A program made the position numbers and the translations under genes. This document shows, piece by piece, positions 7,429 through 15,197 of a stretch of DNA of 64,000 nucleotides (position 1 is the stretch's first letter; every line of letters starts with the position of its first letter). The notes below the pieces were generated by a model. It was given only the letters and a program-made list of their open reading frames with translations, made no database searches and was not told the DNA's origin. Source of the stretch: Agromyces atrinae (GTDB lineage Bacteria; Actinomycetota; Actinomycetes; Actinomycetales; Microbacteriaceae); the NCBI RefSeq assembly GCF_013407835.1, contig NZ_JACCBI010000001.1, positions 1,364,001 to 1,428,000 on the forward strand, written 5' to 3'.

Positions 7429-8637
7429 CTACGACCGCGCGCGAGTGCGGCGGAGCGAGACGACGAGGATGACGGCGACGGCGAAGAGGGCCGCGTAGAC
7501 GACCGAGATCCACTCGATGCCGATCGTGTCGAAGAGCACGGCTCCGAGGAAGGCGCCTCCGCCGATGCCGATGTTGAACGCGGTCGTGTAGTACGCGCTC
7601 GCGACGTCGCGGATCTCGGGCGACGCGGCGTGCAGCAGTCGCGTCTGCAGGAGCGGCGGCACGGCGCCGAAGGCGACGCCCCAGACGAAGAACGCGACGA
7701 GGGCGACGAGGGGTGCGCCCGCGAAGAGCGACGTCGCGAGGGCTCCAGCGCCCGCGACGGTGAGGGCGAGCACGAGGCCGCCCGTCGGACGACGCCCGAG
7801 GAGCGAGCCCGCGGCGACGAGGCCGACCGCCCCGGCGAGTCCGTACGCGAACAAGAGCGGTCCGACGAGCGACGACTCGACGCCGACGACGACCGTGAGC
7901 AGCGGCACGACGTAGGTGTAGAGCGCATAGTGGCCGATCATCGTGATCGCGGTGACGACGCACACGATGAGGACGGCACCGAGGGTGCGGTCGCGCCCTC
8001 GTGCCTTGTGGGCGGCCTGCTCGGCGGCCGAGGGGCGCTCGACGTGCGGGAGGAAGCGCCAGAGCAGCACGGCCCCGAGGAGCGTGAGCACGGCGACCGC
8101 GCCGAAGACCGTGCGCCATCCGACGAGCTGGCCGACCGTCGTCGAGAGGGGCACGCCGAGCACGAGGGCGAGGGTGCCGCCGCCGACGGTGATCGCCACG
8201 GCGCGACCGATCTGCTCTCGCGGAACGAGCGAACCGGCGTACGCGGCGACGAGGGCCCAGAAGAGCCCGTGCGCGATCCCGCCGACGACACGAGCGGCGA
8301 CGACGAGCGGGTACGTGGGCGCGATCGCCGTGAGCGCCGTCGCGATACCGAGCACGGCGACCACTCCGACGAGTAGACGGTGGCGCGGCCAGCGTCGCGT
8401 GAGCGCCGTGAGCGGTGCGGCCGTGAGCACGACGGTGAGCGCGAAGAACGTGACGAGCAAGCCGATCGCGGGTTCGCTCACGCCAAGGTCGGCGCTCATC
8501 TCGGGCAGGAGGCCCGTCGGGAGCATCTCGGCGGTGATCGAGAGGAAGACGCCCGCCGAGAGCACGAGCAGCGCGGTCCACGGGAAGCGGGCTGCAGTCG
8601 CAGGTGTCGCGAGCGACGAAGAAGGAGAAGAAGTCAT
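7429..8637 (-). CDS. MFS transporter, drug/metabolite exporter type
   Basis: A 402-residue major facilitator protein with about 12 hydrophobic segments, of the DHA1 (AraJ/YdhP-like) type. Visible are FPWTALLVLSAGVFLSITAEMLPTGLLPEMS in TM1-loop, LTRRWPRHRLL in the A-motif region, and a central loop rich in charge (about 190-215). The substrate cannot be predicted; close relatives are often annotated as chloramphenicol, arabinose or purine exporters. It is monocistronic and divergent from purU. No strong Shine-Dalgarno precedes the ATG at 8637. Confidence 0.88.
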   Translation of the reverse strand: MTSSPSSSLATPATAARFPWTALLVLSAGVFLSITAEMLPTGLLPEMSADLGVSEPAIGLLVTFFALTVVLTAAPLTALTRRWPRHRLLVGVVAVLGIATALTAIAPTYPLVVAARVVGGIAHGLFWALVAAYAGSLVPREQIGRAVAITVGGGTLALVLGVPLSTTVGQLVGWRTVFGAVAVLTLLGAVLLWRFLPHVERPSAAEQAAHKARGRDRTLGAVLIVCVVTAITMIGHYALYTYVVPLLTVVVGVESSLVGPLLFAYGLAGAVGLVAAGSLLGRRPTGGLVLALTVAGAGALATSLFAGAPLVALVAFFVWGVAFGAVPPLLQTRLLHAASPEIRDVASAYYTTAFNIGIGGGAFLGAVLFDTIGIEWISVVYAALFAVAVILVVSLRRTRARS

Positions 8638-8764
8638 GGATCGAGGGATTCCCGACGGCGTTCCCCGCGCGGGCTGAGCCTCAGATCGCGGGTCGACTAC
8701 GCGCTCGTGTGCGCGTCCAGGGCCGCACGAGACGCACGACCGTCACCGATTCTACCCGCCCTCT

Positions 8765-8827
8765 CGTCTCGGCGTCACGTTTGTGCTGTTCGGCGGAGCT
8801 GAGCAGCACAAACGTGACGCCGAGACG
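8765..8827. repeat. Perfect 24-bp inverted repeat between MFS gene and purU
   Basis: Arms 8765-8788 and 8804-8827 are perfect complements (core GGCGTCACGTTTGTGCTG). The 15-nt centre also pairs in part with G-U pairs, giving a near-continuous hairpin of about 30 bp. It has no T tract and sits upstream of both divergent genes, so it is not an ordinary terminator. An operator, a palindromic intergenic repeat family or a MITE-like remnant are possible. I saw no second copy in the window. Confidence 0.75.
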
Positions 8828-8862
8828 GCGCGGGCGGATGGGTGCCGAGAGGCGACTCCGAC

Positions 8863-8868
8863 TACTCT
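8863..8868 (+). promoter_or_regulatory. purU -10 box, leaderless arrangement
   Basis: TACTCT lies exactly 6 nt before the GTG at 8875; there is no Shine-Dalgarno sequence and no clear -35. Confidence 0.5.
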
Positions 8869-8874
8869 GGGCGA

Positions 8875-9738
8875 GTGACTGCTGCGACCACGACCAACCA
8901 CTGGGTTCTCACCCTCGTCTGCGCCGACGGCCCCGGAATCGTCCACGACGTGAGCGGCGCCGTCGTCGCCGCGCGGGGCAACATCACCGAGAGCCAGCAG
9001 TTCGCGAGCACCGACACCGGCCGTTTCTTCATGCGCCTGCAGATCGAGTCGCCCGCGGAACGCGCCGAGTTCGAGGCCGCCCTCGCTCCCGTCATCCAGC
9101 GCTTCGACATGACCTGGACGCTCGACGTCGTCGGTCGCCCGCTGCGCACTCTCGTGCTCGCCTCGACGGCGGGCCACTGCGTCAACGACCTGCTCTTCCG
9201 GCACCGCGGCGGCCAGCTGCCCGTCGAGATCCCCCTCGTACTCTCCAACCACGGAACGCTGCGCGACCTCGTCGACTTCTACGACGTGCCGTTCGAGGTG
9301 CTCCCCGTGACGGATGCCGCGAGCAAGGCCGAGTTCGAGAAGCGCGTACTCCGTGCGGTCGACGAGCACGACATCGAGCTCGTCGTGCTCGCGCGATACA
9401 TGCAGATTCTCTCGCCCGAGCTCTGCGAGGCGCTCGCGGGTCGCTGCATCAACATCCACCACTCGTTCCTGCCCGGCTTCAAGGGGGCGAACCCCTACCG
9501 TCAGGCGCACGCCCGCGGCGTGAAGCTCATCGGTGCGACCGCCCACTTCGTGACGAGCGACCTCGACGAGGGCCCGATCATCGAGCAGAACGTCGTGCGC
9601 GTCGACCACTCACGATCGCCGTCCGAACTCGTCGCGATCGGTCAGGACGAAGAGAGCCGCACGCTCACCCAGGCGGTGAAGTGGTTCGCCGAGAGCCGCG
9701 TGCTGCTCGACGGCGCCCGCACGATCATCTTCCGCTGA
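8875..9738 (+). CDS. purU: Formyltetrahydrofolate deformylase
   Basis: A 287-residue enzyme hydrolysing 10-formyl-THF to formate and THF, balancing the one-carbon pool. An N-terminal ACT domain (about 8-85, LTLVCADGPGIVHDVSG) precedes the formyltransferase fold with VLASTAGHCVNDLL, VLARYMQILSPELC, NIHHSFLPGFKGANPY (catalytic His region) and GATAHFVTSDLDEGPII (catalytic Asp). I prefer the GTG at 8875 over an upstream GTG at 8842, because the ACT domain begins right after it and a -10 box sits 6 nt before it. The shorter form matches the usual 280-290 residues. Confidence 0.94.
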   Translation: MTAATTTNHWVLTLVCADGPGIVHDVSGAVVAARGNITESQQFASTDTGRFFMRLQIESPAERAEFEAALAPVIQRFDMTWTLDVVGRPLRTLVLASTAGHCVNDLLFRHRGGQLPVEIPLVLSNHGTLRDLVDFYDVPFEVLPVTDAASKAEFEKRVLRAVDEHDIELVVLARYMQILSPELCEALAGRCINIHHSFLPGFKGANPYRQAHARGVKLIGATAHFVTSDLDEGPIIEQNVVRVDHSRSPSELVAIGQDEESRTLTQAVKWFAESRVLLDGARTIIFR

Positions 9739-9745
9739 GCGCCGG

Positions 9746-9751
9746 TAGGAT
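9746..9751 (+). promoter_or_regulatory. -10 box of the DUF2568 gene, leaderless arrangement
   Basis: TAGGAT is followed by 6 nt and the GTG at 9758. It lies 7 bases after the purU stop codon, so the gene can be transcribed separately. Confidence 0.5.
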
Positions 9752-9757
9752 GGCGGA

Positions 9758-10120
9758 GTGACGAACGCCTCACCCGAGACCCGCATCGGACCCAACGAGA
9801 TCCTGCGCTTCTTCCTCGAAATCTTCGCCTTCCTCTCCCTCGGCATCTGGGGATTCCTCGCCTTCGAGGAGTGGTGGCTCAAGTTCGTCGCCGGCCTCGG
9901 CGCTCCGCTCCTCGCGATCCTCGTGTGGGCGCTCTTCCGCTCGCCGAAGGCGGTCTTCCGCATCGATGCGTTCGGTAAGGCCATCATCGAGATCGCGGTC
10001 TTCACAGCTGCGGCCCTCGCCTGGTGGACCCTCGGTCAGCCGATCGTCGCCATCGTCTTCGCGGTCGTCGCGGCGGTGAGCGGTGTCATCAACGGTCGCC
10101 GCGAGCTTGCCGCGGGCTGA
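9758..10120 (+). CDS. YrdB-like (DUF2568) small membrane protein
   Basis: A 120-residue protein with four hydrophobic segments (about 15-35, 37-60, 68-88 and 90-110). EILRFFLEIFAFLSLGIWGF and the WWLKFVAGLGAPLLAILVWALF stretch match the YrdB/DUF2568 family of unknown function. The GTG start at 9758 lies 6 nt after a TAGGAT -10 box. It ends 3 nt before the stop codon of the convergent nagB gene. No function is claimed. Confidence 0.8.
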   Translation: MTNASPETRIGPNEILRFFLEIFAFLSLGIWGFLAFEEWWLKFVAGLGAPLLAILVWALFRSPKAVFRIDAFGKAIIEIAVFTAAALAWWTLGQPIVAIVFAVVAAVSGVINGRRELAAG

Positions 10121-10123
10121 GCC

Positions 10124-10909
10124 TCAGAGCCCCTGCCACGCCGGCTTGTTCGCCCAGACGTAGCGGTAGTAGTCGGCGTTCTCGAGTCGAGCAGCCGCGT
10201 CCTCGTCGACGATGACGCTCACGCGCGGGTGCAGTTGCACGGCAGACCCGGGCACGCTCGCCGTGAGCGGCCCCTCGACCGCACGCGTGACGGCCTCGGC
10301 CTTCGCCGCACTGAACGCGAGCAGCACCAGGTGGCGGGCCCGCAGGATCGTGCCGAGCCCCTGCGTGAGGCAATGCGTCGGCACGTCGTCGATCGAGTCG
10401 AAGAAGCGTGCGTTGTCGCGTCGGGTCGCCTCCGTGAGCGTCTTCACGCGCGTCAGCGAGCCGAACGACGAACCGGGCTCGTTGAACCCGATGTGCCCGG
10501 TGCGACCGATGCCGAGGATCTGCACGTCGATGCCGCCCGCTCGGCGGATCTCCGCCTCGTAGTCGTCGCCCGCGGTGACGATCGTCGCCGGATCGCCGTT
10601 CGGCACGTGCACGAGATCGGGTCGGAGCCCGAGCGGTTCGACGACCTCTCGCGTGATGACGGAACGGTAGCTCTCGGAGTGCCCGGGCGGCAGGCCGACG
10701 TACTCGTCGAGGGCGAAGCCGCGCACGCGCGACACGTCGAGCCCGCGTGACGCGACCGTCTCGGCGAGAGCACGATAGGTCGTGAGCGGCGTCGATCCCG
10801 TCGCGAGCCCGAGCACGGCGTCCGGGCGTTCCGCGATAAGGTCGGCGAGCGTCTCGGCGACGAGCGCGCCGGCCTCCGCGGCATCCCCGACGATGACGAC
10901 CTCCGCCAT
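10124..10909 (-). CDS. nagB: Glucosamine-6-phosphate deaminase
   Basis: A 261-residue enzyme converting GlcN-6-P to fructose-6-P and ammonia. LGLATGSTPLTTY (phosphate loop), RGFALDEYVGLP (catalytic Asp) and GIGRTGHIGFNEPGS (catalytic His region) are all present. The ATG at 10909 overlaps the stop of the upstream ROK kinase gene (TGATG), implying translational coupling; an open extension upstream overlaps that gene and is not used. It is the last gene of the amino-sugar operon, completing the route whose deacetylase is at 3559-4710. Confidence 0.96.
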   Translation of the reverse strand: MAEVVIVGDAAEAGALVAETLADLIAERPDAVLGLATGSTPLTTYRALAETVASRGLDVSRVRGFALDEYVGLPPGHSESYRSVITREVVEPLGLRPDLVHVPNGDPATIVTAGDDYEAEIRRAGGIDVQILGIGRTGHIGFNEPGSSFGSLTRVKTLTEATRRDNARFFDSIDDVPTHCLTQGLGTILRARHLVLLAFSAAKAEAVTRAVEGPLTASVPGSAVQLHPRVSVIVDEDAAARLENADYYRYVWANKPAWQGL

Positions 10910-11838
10910 CAGCTCATCCCCACGAGGGCCGCACCGACCGCCGCCGCCGGGAATCCCGACGGGAGGAGCCGGACGCGGTCGGGAAGCGCGAGCGACGCGA
11001 TGAACGGCGACTGGGCAGCTCGGCGCGCGAGCGTCGCGCGCACCCCGATGAGCAGCCGGTCGCCGAGGGCGCTGAGCCCACCGCCGACGACGACGGTCTC
11101 GACGTCGGTCGTGAGCACGAGCACCCTCACGGCCGCCGCGACCCCGTCGATGAACGTCTGACGCACCGTGACGGCGCGCTCGTCGCCCCGATCGGCCGCA
11201 TCGAACAGGTCGCGCGCCGGCAGCGCGGCGGCCGTCGGCCACAGTCGCGCGATCGCCGAACCGGATGCCACGAGCTCGAGGCATCCACGCTGGCCGCACG
11301 CGCACTGTTCGCCGCGCGGATCGACGGGGAGGTGGCCGATCTCGCCGGCGATACCCCCGCTGCCGCGCCACAGCTGCCCGCCGAGCACGACGCCCGCCGC
11401 GAGTCCGGTGCCGAGGTTGAGGTACGCCATCGACGTCGGCGGGGCTCCGGTGTCGGTGTCGGACCGGAGCGACGTGCCGAGCAGGAGGGAAGCGCCGAGG
11501 GCTGCGGCCTTGACGTCGTTCTCGACCCGCACGGGCGCGCCGAACACGGCGGCCAGGCGCGGTCCGAGGTCGAGCCCGCCGAAACCGAGGTTGACGGCGT
11601 GCTCGACGCGGCCCGTCGCGGTGTCGACCGCACCGGGGATCCCGATGCCGATCGATTCGAACGAGCCCGCATCGATGCCCGTGATCTCGCTCATGCGCCG
11701 CACGGTCTGCACGGCGGTGTCGACGACGGCGCTCGCGCCGAATCCCGTCGGGAGCCGCACCTGGTCGACGATCCCGCCCGCACCCGTCATGGCGACCGCC
11801 GCGGTCTTCGTCCCTCCGATGTCGATGCCGAGCCTCAT
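10909..11838 (-). CDS. ROK-family sugar kinase, probable N-acetylglucosamine kinase
   Basis: A 309-residue ROK kinase. MRLGIDIGGTKTAAVAM is the ATP phosphate-binding motif, and GEIGHLPVDP...CACGQRGCLE carries the zinc-binding CxCGxxGC motif. There is no DNA-binding domain, unlike the ROK protein at 15198-16418. By position between a sugar ABC importer and nagB it most likely phosphorylates GlcNAc; glucose or N-acetylmannosamine are alternatives that sequence alone does not exclude. It is co-transcribed with nagB, with a 1-nt overlap. Confidence 0.88.
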   Translation of the reverse strand: MRLGIDIGGTKTAAVAMTGAGGIVDQVRLPTGFGASAVVDTAVQTVRRMSEITGIDAGSFESIGIGIPGAVDTATGRVEHAVNLGFGGLDLGPRLAAVFGAPVRVENDVKAAALGASLLLGTSLRSDTDTGAPPTSMAYLNLGTGLAAGVVLGGQLWRGSGGIAGEIGHLPVDPRGEQCACGQRGCLELVASGSAIARLWPTAAALPARDLFDAADRGDERAVTVRQTFIDGVAAAVRVLVLTTDVETVVVGGGLSALGDRLLIGVRATLARRAAQSPFIASLALPDRVRLLPSGFPAAAVGAALVGMS

Positions 11839-11887
11839 GCCGTCGCCCCCTCGGCGACGATCAGCGCCCGGCGACGCCTCGCGCCCG

Positions 11888-12808
11888 TCATCCCTTCACC
11901 GCGCCCGCGACGAGCCCGCTCGTCATCCGCCCCTGCACGATGAGGAAGAAGATGACCACGGGGATCGCCATGAGTGTCGAGCCGGCCATGATCGCGGCCC
12001 AGTTCGTCGTGCCGGTGAGGGTCTGGTAGGTACGCAGCCACACGGGAAGCGTCATCATCTCGGGTCTCGCATTCACGACGAGAGCGAGCACGAACTCGTT
12101 CCACGCCTGGATGAATCCGAAGACACCGGTCGCGACGAGGCCGGGTGCGAGGAGCGGGAAGGTGATGCGCCAGAAGGCGCCCGCCCGGGAGAGACCGTCG
12201 ATCATGCCGGCTTCCTCGAGGTCGGCGGGCACGCCGTTGACGAAGCCGCGGAGGGTCCAGATCGTGAACGGCAGCACCGTCGCGACGTAGACGACGGTCA
12301 GGCCGATGATCGTGTTGAGCAGATGCCAGCCGTCGAGCACCCGGAAGATCGAGACGATCATCGCCTCGCCGGGGATCATCTGCACGACGAGGATCGTAAT
12401 GATGAACGCCTTGCGCGTCTTGAATCGGAACCGCGTCACCGCGACCGACGCGAGGAAGGCGAACACGAGCGCGATGACGACCGTCGAGATCGTCACGAGC
12501 AGCGAGTTACCGAGTGCGGGGAGGAAGGGCGTGCGCCCCGGGTCGAAGAGCACCGTCTCGTAGTTCCGCCACGTGAAGTTGTCGGGCCAGAAGTGCATCT
12601 CGTTGCCGCGGATCTCGTTGTTCGGCTGGAACGAGGTGTTGATCATCCAGTACACGGGGAAGACCGCGACGACGAAGATCACGACGGCGACGATGCTGAG
12701 CACGACGCTCGTCAGTCGGCGGCGGCCACCGCCGCGGCGCTTCGCGACGCGGGGTGCGGCCGGCCCGGAGGGTCCGACGAGGGCGGGGCCGAAGGCGGGG
12801 GCGCTCAC
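11888..12808 (-). CDS. Sugar ABC transporter permease, MalG type
   Basis: A 306-residue inner-membrane permease with about six spans. A Gly/Pro/Arg-rich N-terminal tail precedes TM1 (about 33-55) and the INTSFQPNNE loop. The EAGMIDGLSRAGAFWRITFPLLAPG segment is the EAA motif that docks the ATPase. It overlaps the first permease by 4 nt (ATGA). No ATPase gene is present in the operon, so a shared MsiK-like multiple-sugar ATPase encoded elsewhere is expected, as in other actinobacteria. Confidence 0.94.
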   Translation of the reverse strand: MSAPAFGPALVGPSGPAAPRVAKRRGGGRRRLTSVVLSIVAVVIFVVAVFPVYWMINTSFQPNNEIRGNEMHFWPDNFTWRNYETVLFDPGRTPFLPALGNSLLVTISTVVIALVFAFLASVAVTRFRFKTRKAFIITILVVQMIPGEAMIVSIFRVLDGWHLLNTIIGLTVVYVATVLPFTIWTLRGFVNGVPADLEEAGMIDGLSRAGAFWRITFPLLAPGLVATGVFGFIQAWNEFVLALVVNARPEMMTLPVWLRTYQTLTGTTNWAAIMAGSTLMAIPVVIFFLIVQGRMTSGLVAGAVKG

Positions 12809-13794
12809 AGGTCCTCCTGCTTGATGTTCTGGCGCACGTAGTAGAGCGAGATGACCATGAGGATGATGACGGTGATCACGGCGATCGCGCCGCCGAGACC
12901 GAACTCGCCGCCGGCGATCGAGACCTGGTAGATGTACACGCCGAGGGTGTTCGTCTGCTCACGGATGCCGCCGATGTCTTGCAGCGCGAAGATCTGTGTG
13001 AAGACGCGGAGGTCCCAGATGATCTGCAGGATCGTCGTCACGAGGAAGATCGGCTTGAGGTAGGGGAAGATCACGAAGCGGAACCGCTTCACTCCCCCGG
13101 CCCCGTCGAGCTGCGCCGCCTCGAGCACCTCATCGGGCACCTGCGTGAGGCCCGCGTAGAGCGTGAAGGCGACGAACGGCACGGCGCCCCACACGATGAT
13201 GATGCCCGCGACGAAGAAGAAGCTCAGCGGGTTGATGAGCCACGAGTGCTGCTGGAACTCGTCGAGGCTGAAGAGGTTGACGAGGATGTGGTTGACGATG
13301 CCGTAGTCGGTGTCGAAGACCCAGCCCCACACGATCGTGGCGGTGAGCGCGGGCATCGCCCACGCGAGCAGGAGGCCGACCGCGAGGAGGCCGCGGAAGA
13401 ACTTGTTGAGTCGCGTCATCATGAGTGCGATGAGCGTGCCGAGCACCATCGTGATGATGACGCACGCGGCGGCGAAGAGGATCGTGCGGCCGAGAACCTG
13501 CCAGAAGGCGGGGTCGGAGAGCACCTTCGTGTAGTTCGCGAACCCGATGAACTCGGGCGGGGCTCCGAAGACCTGGGCTCGGCCGAAGGTCTGGAACGAG
13601 GTGATGATGAGTTGGACGAGGGGCCATCCGACGATCGCGGCGAGCGTGACGATCGAGGGGATGAGCAGGGCGTACGGCGTGAAGCCGCCGCGTCGGCGGC
13701 GTTGCCGACTCTTCGGCGCCGGCTCGGGGGCGAGCAACCGCTCTCCCTCGACCGCGCTCGGCGCGGGAGCCTGACCGGTGACGGGCGTGGTCAT
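12805..13794 (-). CDS. Sugar ABC transporter permease, MalF type
   Basis: A 329-residue permease with about six spans; the first is at about 40-65 (TPYALLIPSIVTLAAIVGWPLVQLIITSF). The EAAQLDGAGGVKRFRFVIFPYLKP segment is the EAA loop. It pairs with the downstream MalG-type permease to form the channel for the sugar bound by the 13864-15132 lipoprotein. A 13-bp hairpin (13830-13857) lies between it and the binding-protein gene. Confidence 0.94.
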   Translation of the reverse strand: MTTPVTGQAPAPSAVEGERLLAPEPAPKSRQRRRRGGFTPYALLIPSIVTLAAIVGWPLVQLIITSFQTFGRAQVFGAPPEFIGFANYTKVLSDPAFWQVLGRTILFAAACVIITMVLGTLIALMMTRLNKFFRGLLAVGLLLAWAMPALTATIVWGWVFDTDYGIVNHILVNLFSLDEFQQHSWLINPLSFFFVAGIIIVWGAVPFVAFTLYAGLTQVPDEVLEAAQLDGAGGVKRFRFVIFPYLKPIFLVTTILQIIWDLRVFTQIFALQDIGGIREQTNTLGVYIYQVSIAGGEFGLGGAIAVITVIILMVISLYYVRQNIKQEDL

Positions 13795-13829
13795 CGTGCT
13801 TCTCCTGGATTGGCAGAGTGGTGGAGGTA

Positions 13830-13857
13830 CCGGGGAGGCCGCACGCGGCCTCCCCGG
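13830..13857 (-). terminator. Intra-operon hairpin after the binding-protein gene
   Basis: A perfect 13-bp GC stem (13830-13842 with 13845-13857) has a 2-nt centre. It sits 6 nt after the binding-protein stop and before the permeases. It probably terminates in part or stabilises the upstream mRNA, giving more binding protein than permease. Confidence 0.65.
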
Positions 13858-13863
13858 CGACGA

Positions 13864-15132
13864 TCAACCGTTGAGGATCGCGTCGATCTTGTCGTCGGCC
13901 TCGGCGGCGAGAGCGGCGACGTCACCGCCCTGGGCGATCTTCACGAAGAGGTCCTGCAGGATTCCCGCAGCCTCGACGTCGGCCCACTTCGGCGAGGCCG
14001 GGGTGAGCTTGGCGTTGCCCGCTGCCTCGCCGATCGCGACCGCGACCTCGTCGGTGCCGAGCGTCGACGCGAGCGACTTCTTCGCGGGGACGAGGCCGTT
14101 CTCGCCGTAGATCGTCTGGAACTCGTCCGAGAGGATGATCGCGAGAGCGTCCTTCGCGAGGTCGGGGTTCGCCGACTTCGCCGAGATGCCGATGTTCGAG
14201 CCGCCCGCGAAGACCTGAGCCGCGCCGCCGTCCATGCCCGGAAGGGCGTAGACGCCGAGGTTGGCCTCCTGGTCGGGGCAGCCGGGTGTCTCGGCGTCGG
14301 CCGGAGCGAGGATCGACCACTTGACCCAGCTCGGCGCCGAGAGCTGCAGCGTCGTGCCGTCGCAGTATCCGACCTGCGGGTTCGTCTCGTTGCCGTCCTT
14401 CGGCGCGAGCGAGGCCTTCGTCATGACCTCCTGCACCTGCGTGAGACCGGCGACCGATTCGGCCGACGAGAGTTCGGCCTTCCACCCGTCGCCGTCGGGC
14501 ACGGCGATCTCTCCGCCGTTCTCCCAGATGAACGGGAGGGCGTTGTACCAGTCCTGACCGGGCCACCAGATGCCCGACTTACCGGGGTTCGCGGTGGCGA
14601 GCGCCTCGCCGTTCGAGACGTACTCGTCGAGCGTCGTCGGCACAGCGAGGCCCGCCGCCGCGAGGGCGTCCTTCTTGTAGAAGACGAGACGGGCGCCCGA
14701 GTAGAGCGGCGCCGCGTAGAACTTGCCGTCGTACGAGCCCGCTTCGACGAAGCCCGGCAGCAGGTCGTCTCCGCCGAGCGCGTCGTAGTCGGCCGTCAGG
14801 TCGAGGAAGGCGCCGGCCGAGGTGAACGCGGCGGCCTGCGTGTTGCCGACCTCCACGACATCCGGGCTGTCCGAGCCGGAGAGGCTCGTGGTGAGGCGGT
14901 CGACGAGGCCGTCCCACGACTGCTCCTCGATGACGAGCGTCGAACCGGGGTGCTCCTCCTCGAAGGTCGTCTTCAGGTAGTTGCGAGCCTCGTCGGGGGT
15001 GTCGGTACCGACGAGCCAGACGCGGATCTCGGCGCCATCGCCGGACCCTGCGTTGCTGTCGCCACCTGCGGCACAACCGGCGAGCGACAGCACAGCCGCG
15101 GCGCCGAGCGCCACGATGCCGAGTTTCCTCAT
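13864..15132 (-). CDS. Extracellular sugar-binding lipoprotein of an ABC importer
   Basis: A 422-residue family-1 solute-binding protein. MRKLGIVALGAAAVLSLAGC is a lipoprotein signal peptide with lipobox LAGC (C20), followed by a Gly/Asp/Ser linker. The mature protein shows IRVWLVGTDTPDEARNYLKTTFEEEHPG and ENGLVPAKKSL, typical of the family. Its place between a ROK repressor and GlcNAc kinase/nagB suggests GlcNAc or chito-oligosaccharide as ligand (analogous to DasA/NgcE in Streptomyces), which is inference. The RBS is AAGGAAG; hairpins flank the gene on both sides. Confidence 0.93.
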   Translation of the reverse strand: MRKLGIVALGAAAVLSLAGCAAGGDSNAGSGDGAEIRVWLVGTDTPDEARNYLKTTFEEEHPGSTLVIEEQSWDGLVDRLTTSLSGSDSPDVVEVGNTQAAAFTSAGAFLDLTADYDALGGDDLLPGFVEAGSYDGKFYAAPLYSGARLVFYKKDALAAAGLAVPTTLDEYVSNGEALATANPGKSGIWWPGQDWYNALPFIWENGGEIAVPDGDGWKAELSSAESVAGLTQVQEVMTKASLAPKDGNETNPQVGYCDGTTLQLSAPSWVKWSILAPADAETPGCPDQEANLGVYALPGMDGGAAQVFAGGSNIGISAKSANPDLAKDALAIILSDEFQTIYGENGLVPAKKSLASTLGTDEVAVAIGEAAGNAKLTPASPKWADVEAAGILQDLFVKIAQGGDVAALAAEADDKIDAILNG

Positions 15133-15157
15133 GTGATTGCTTCCTTTCCTAGGGCGA

Positions 15158-15180
15158 GATGGCAACTCCGTGCTGCCATC
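15158..15180 (-). promoter_or_regulatory. Hairpin between ROK repressor gene and binding-protein gene
   Basis: GATGGCA (15158-15164) pairs with TGCCATC (15174-15180) around a 9-nt loop, 26 nt upstream of the binding-protein start. It may be a processing or attenuation hairpin separating the low-level regulator from the high-level transport genes. I found no separate promoter or operator in the 65-nt gap. Confidence 0.4.
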
Positions 15181-15197
15181 CGTGGTGCGTGGTGGGG

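Noticed and set aside
10909..11371. N-terminal extension of nagB into the ROK kinase gene
   Set aside because: The open frame continues upstream, but it overlaps the kinase coding region and would add 154 Arg-rich residues foreign to NagB. The ATG at 10909 gives the normal length.
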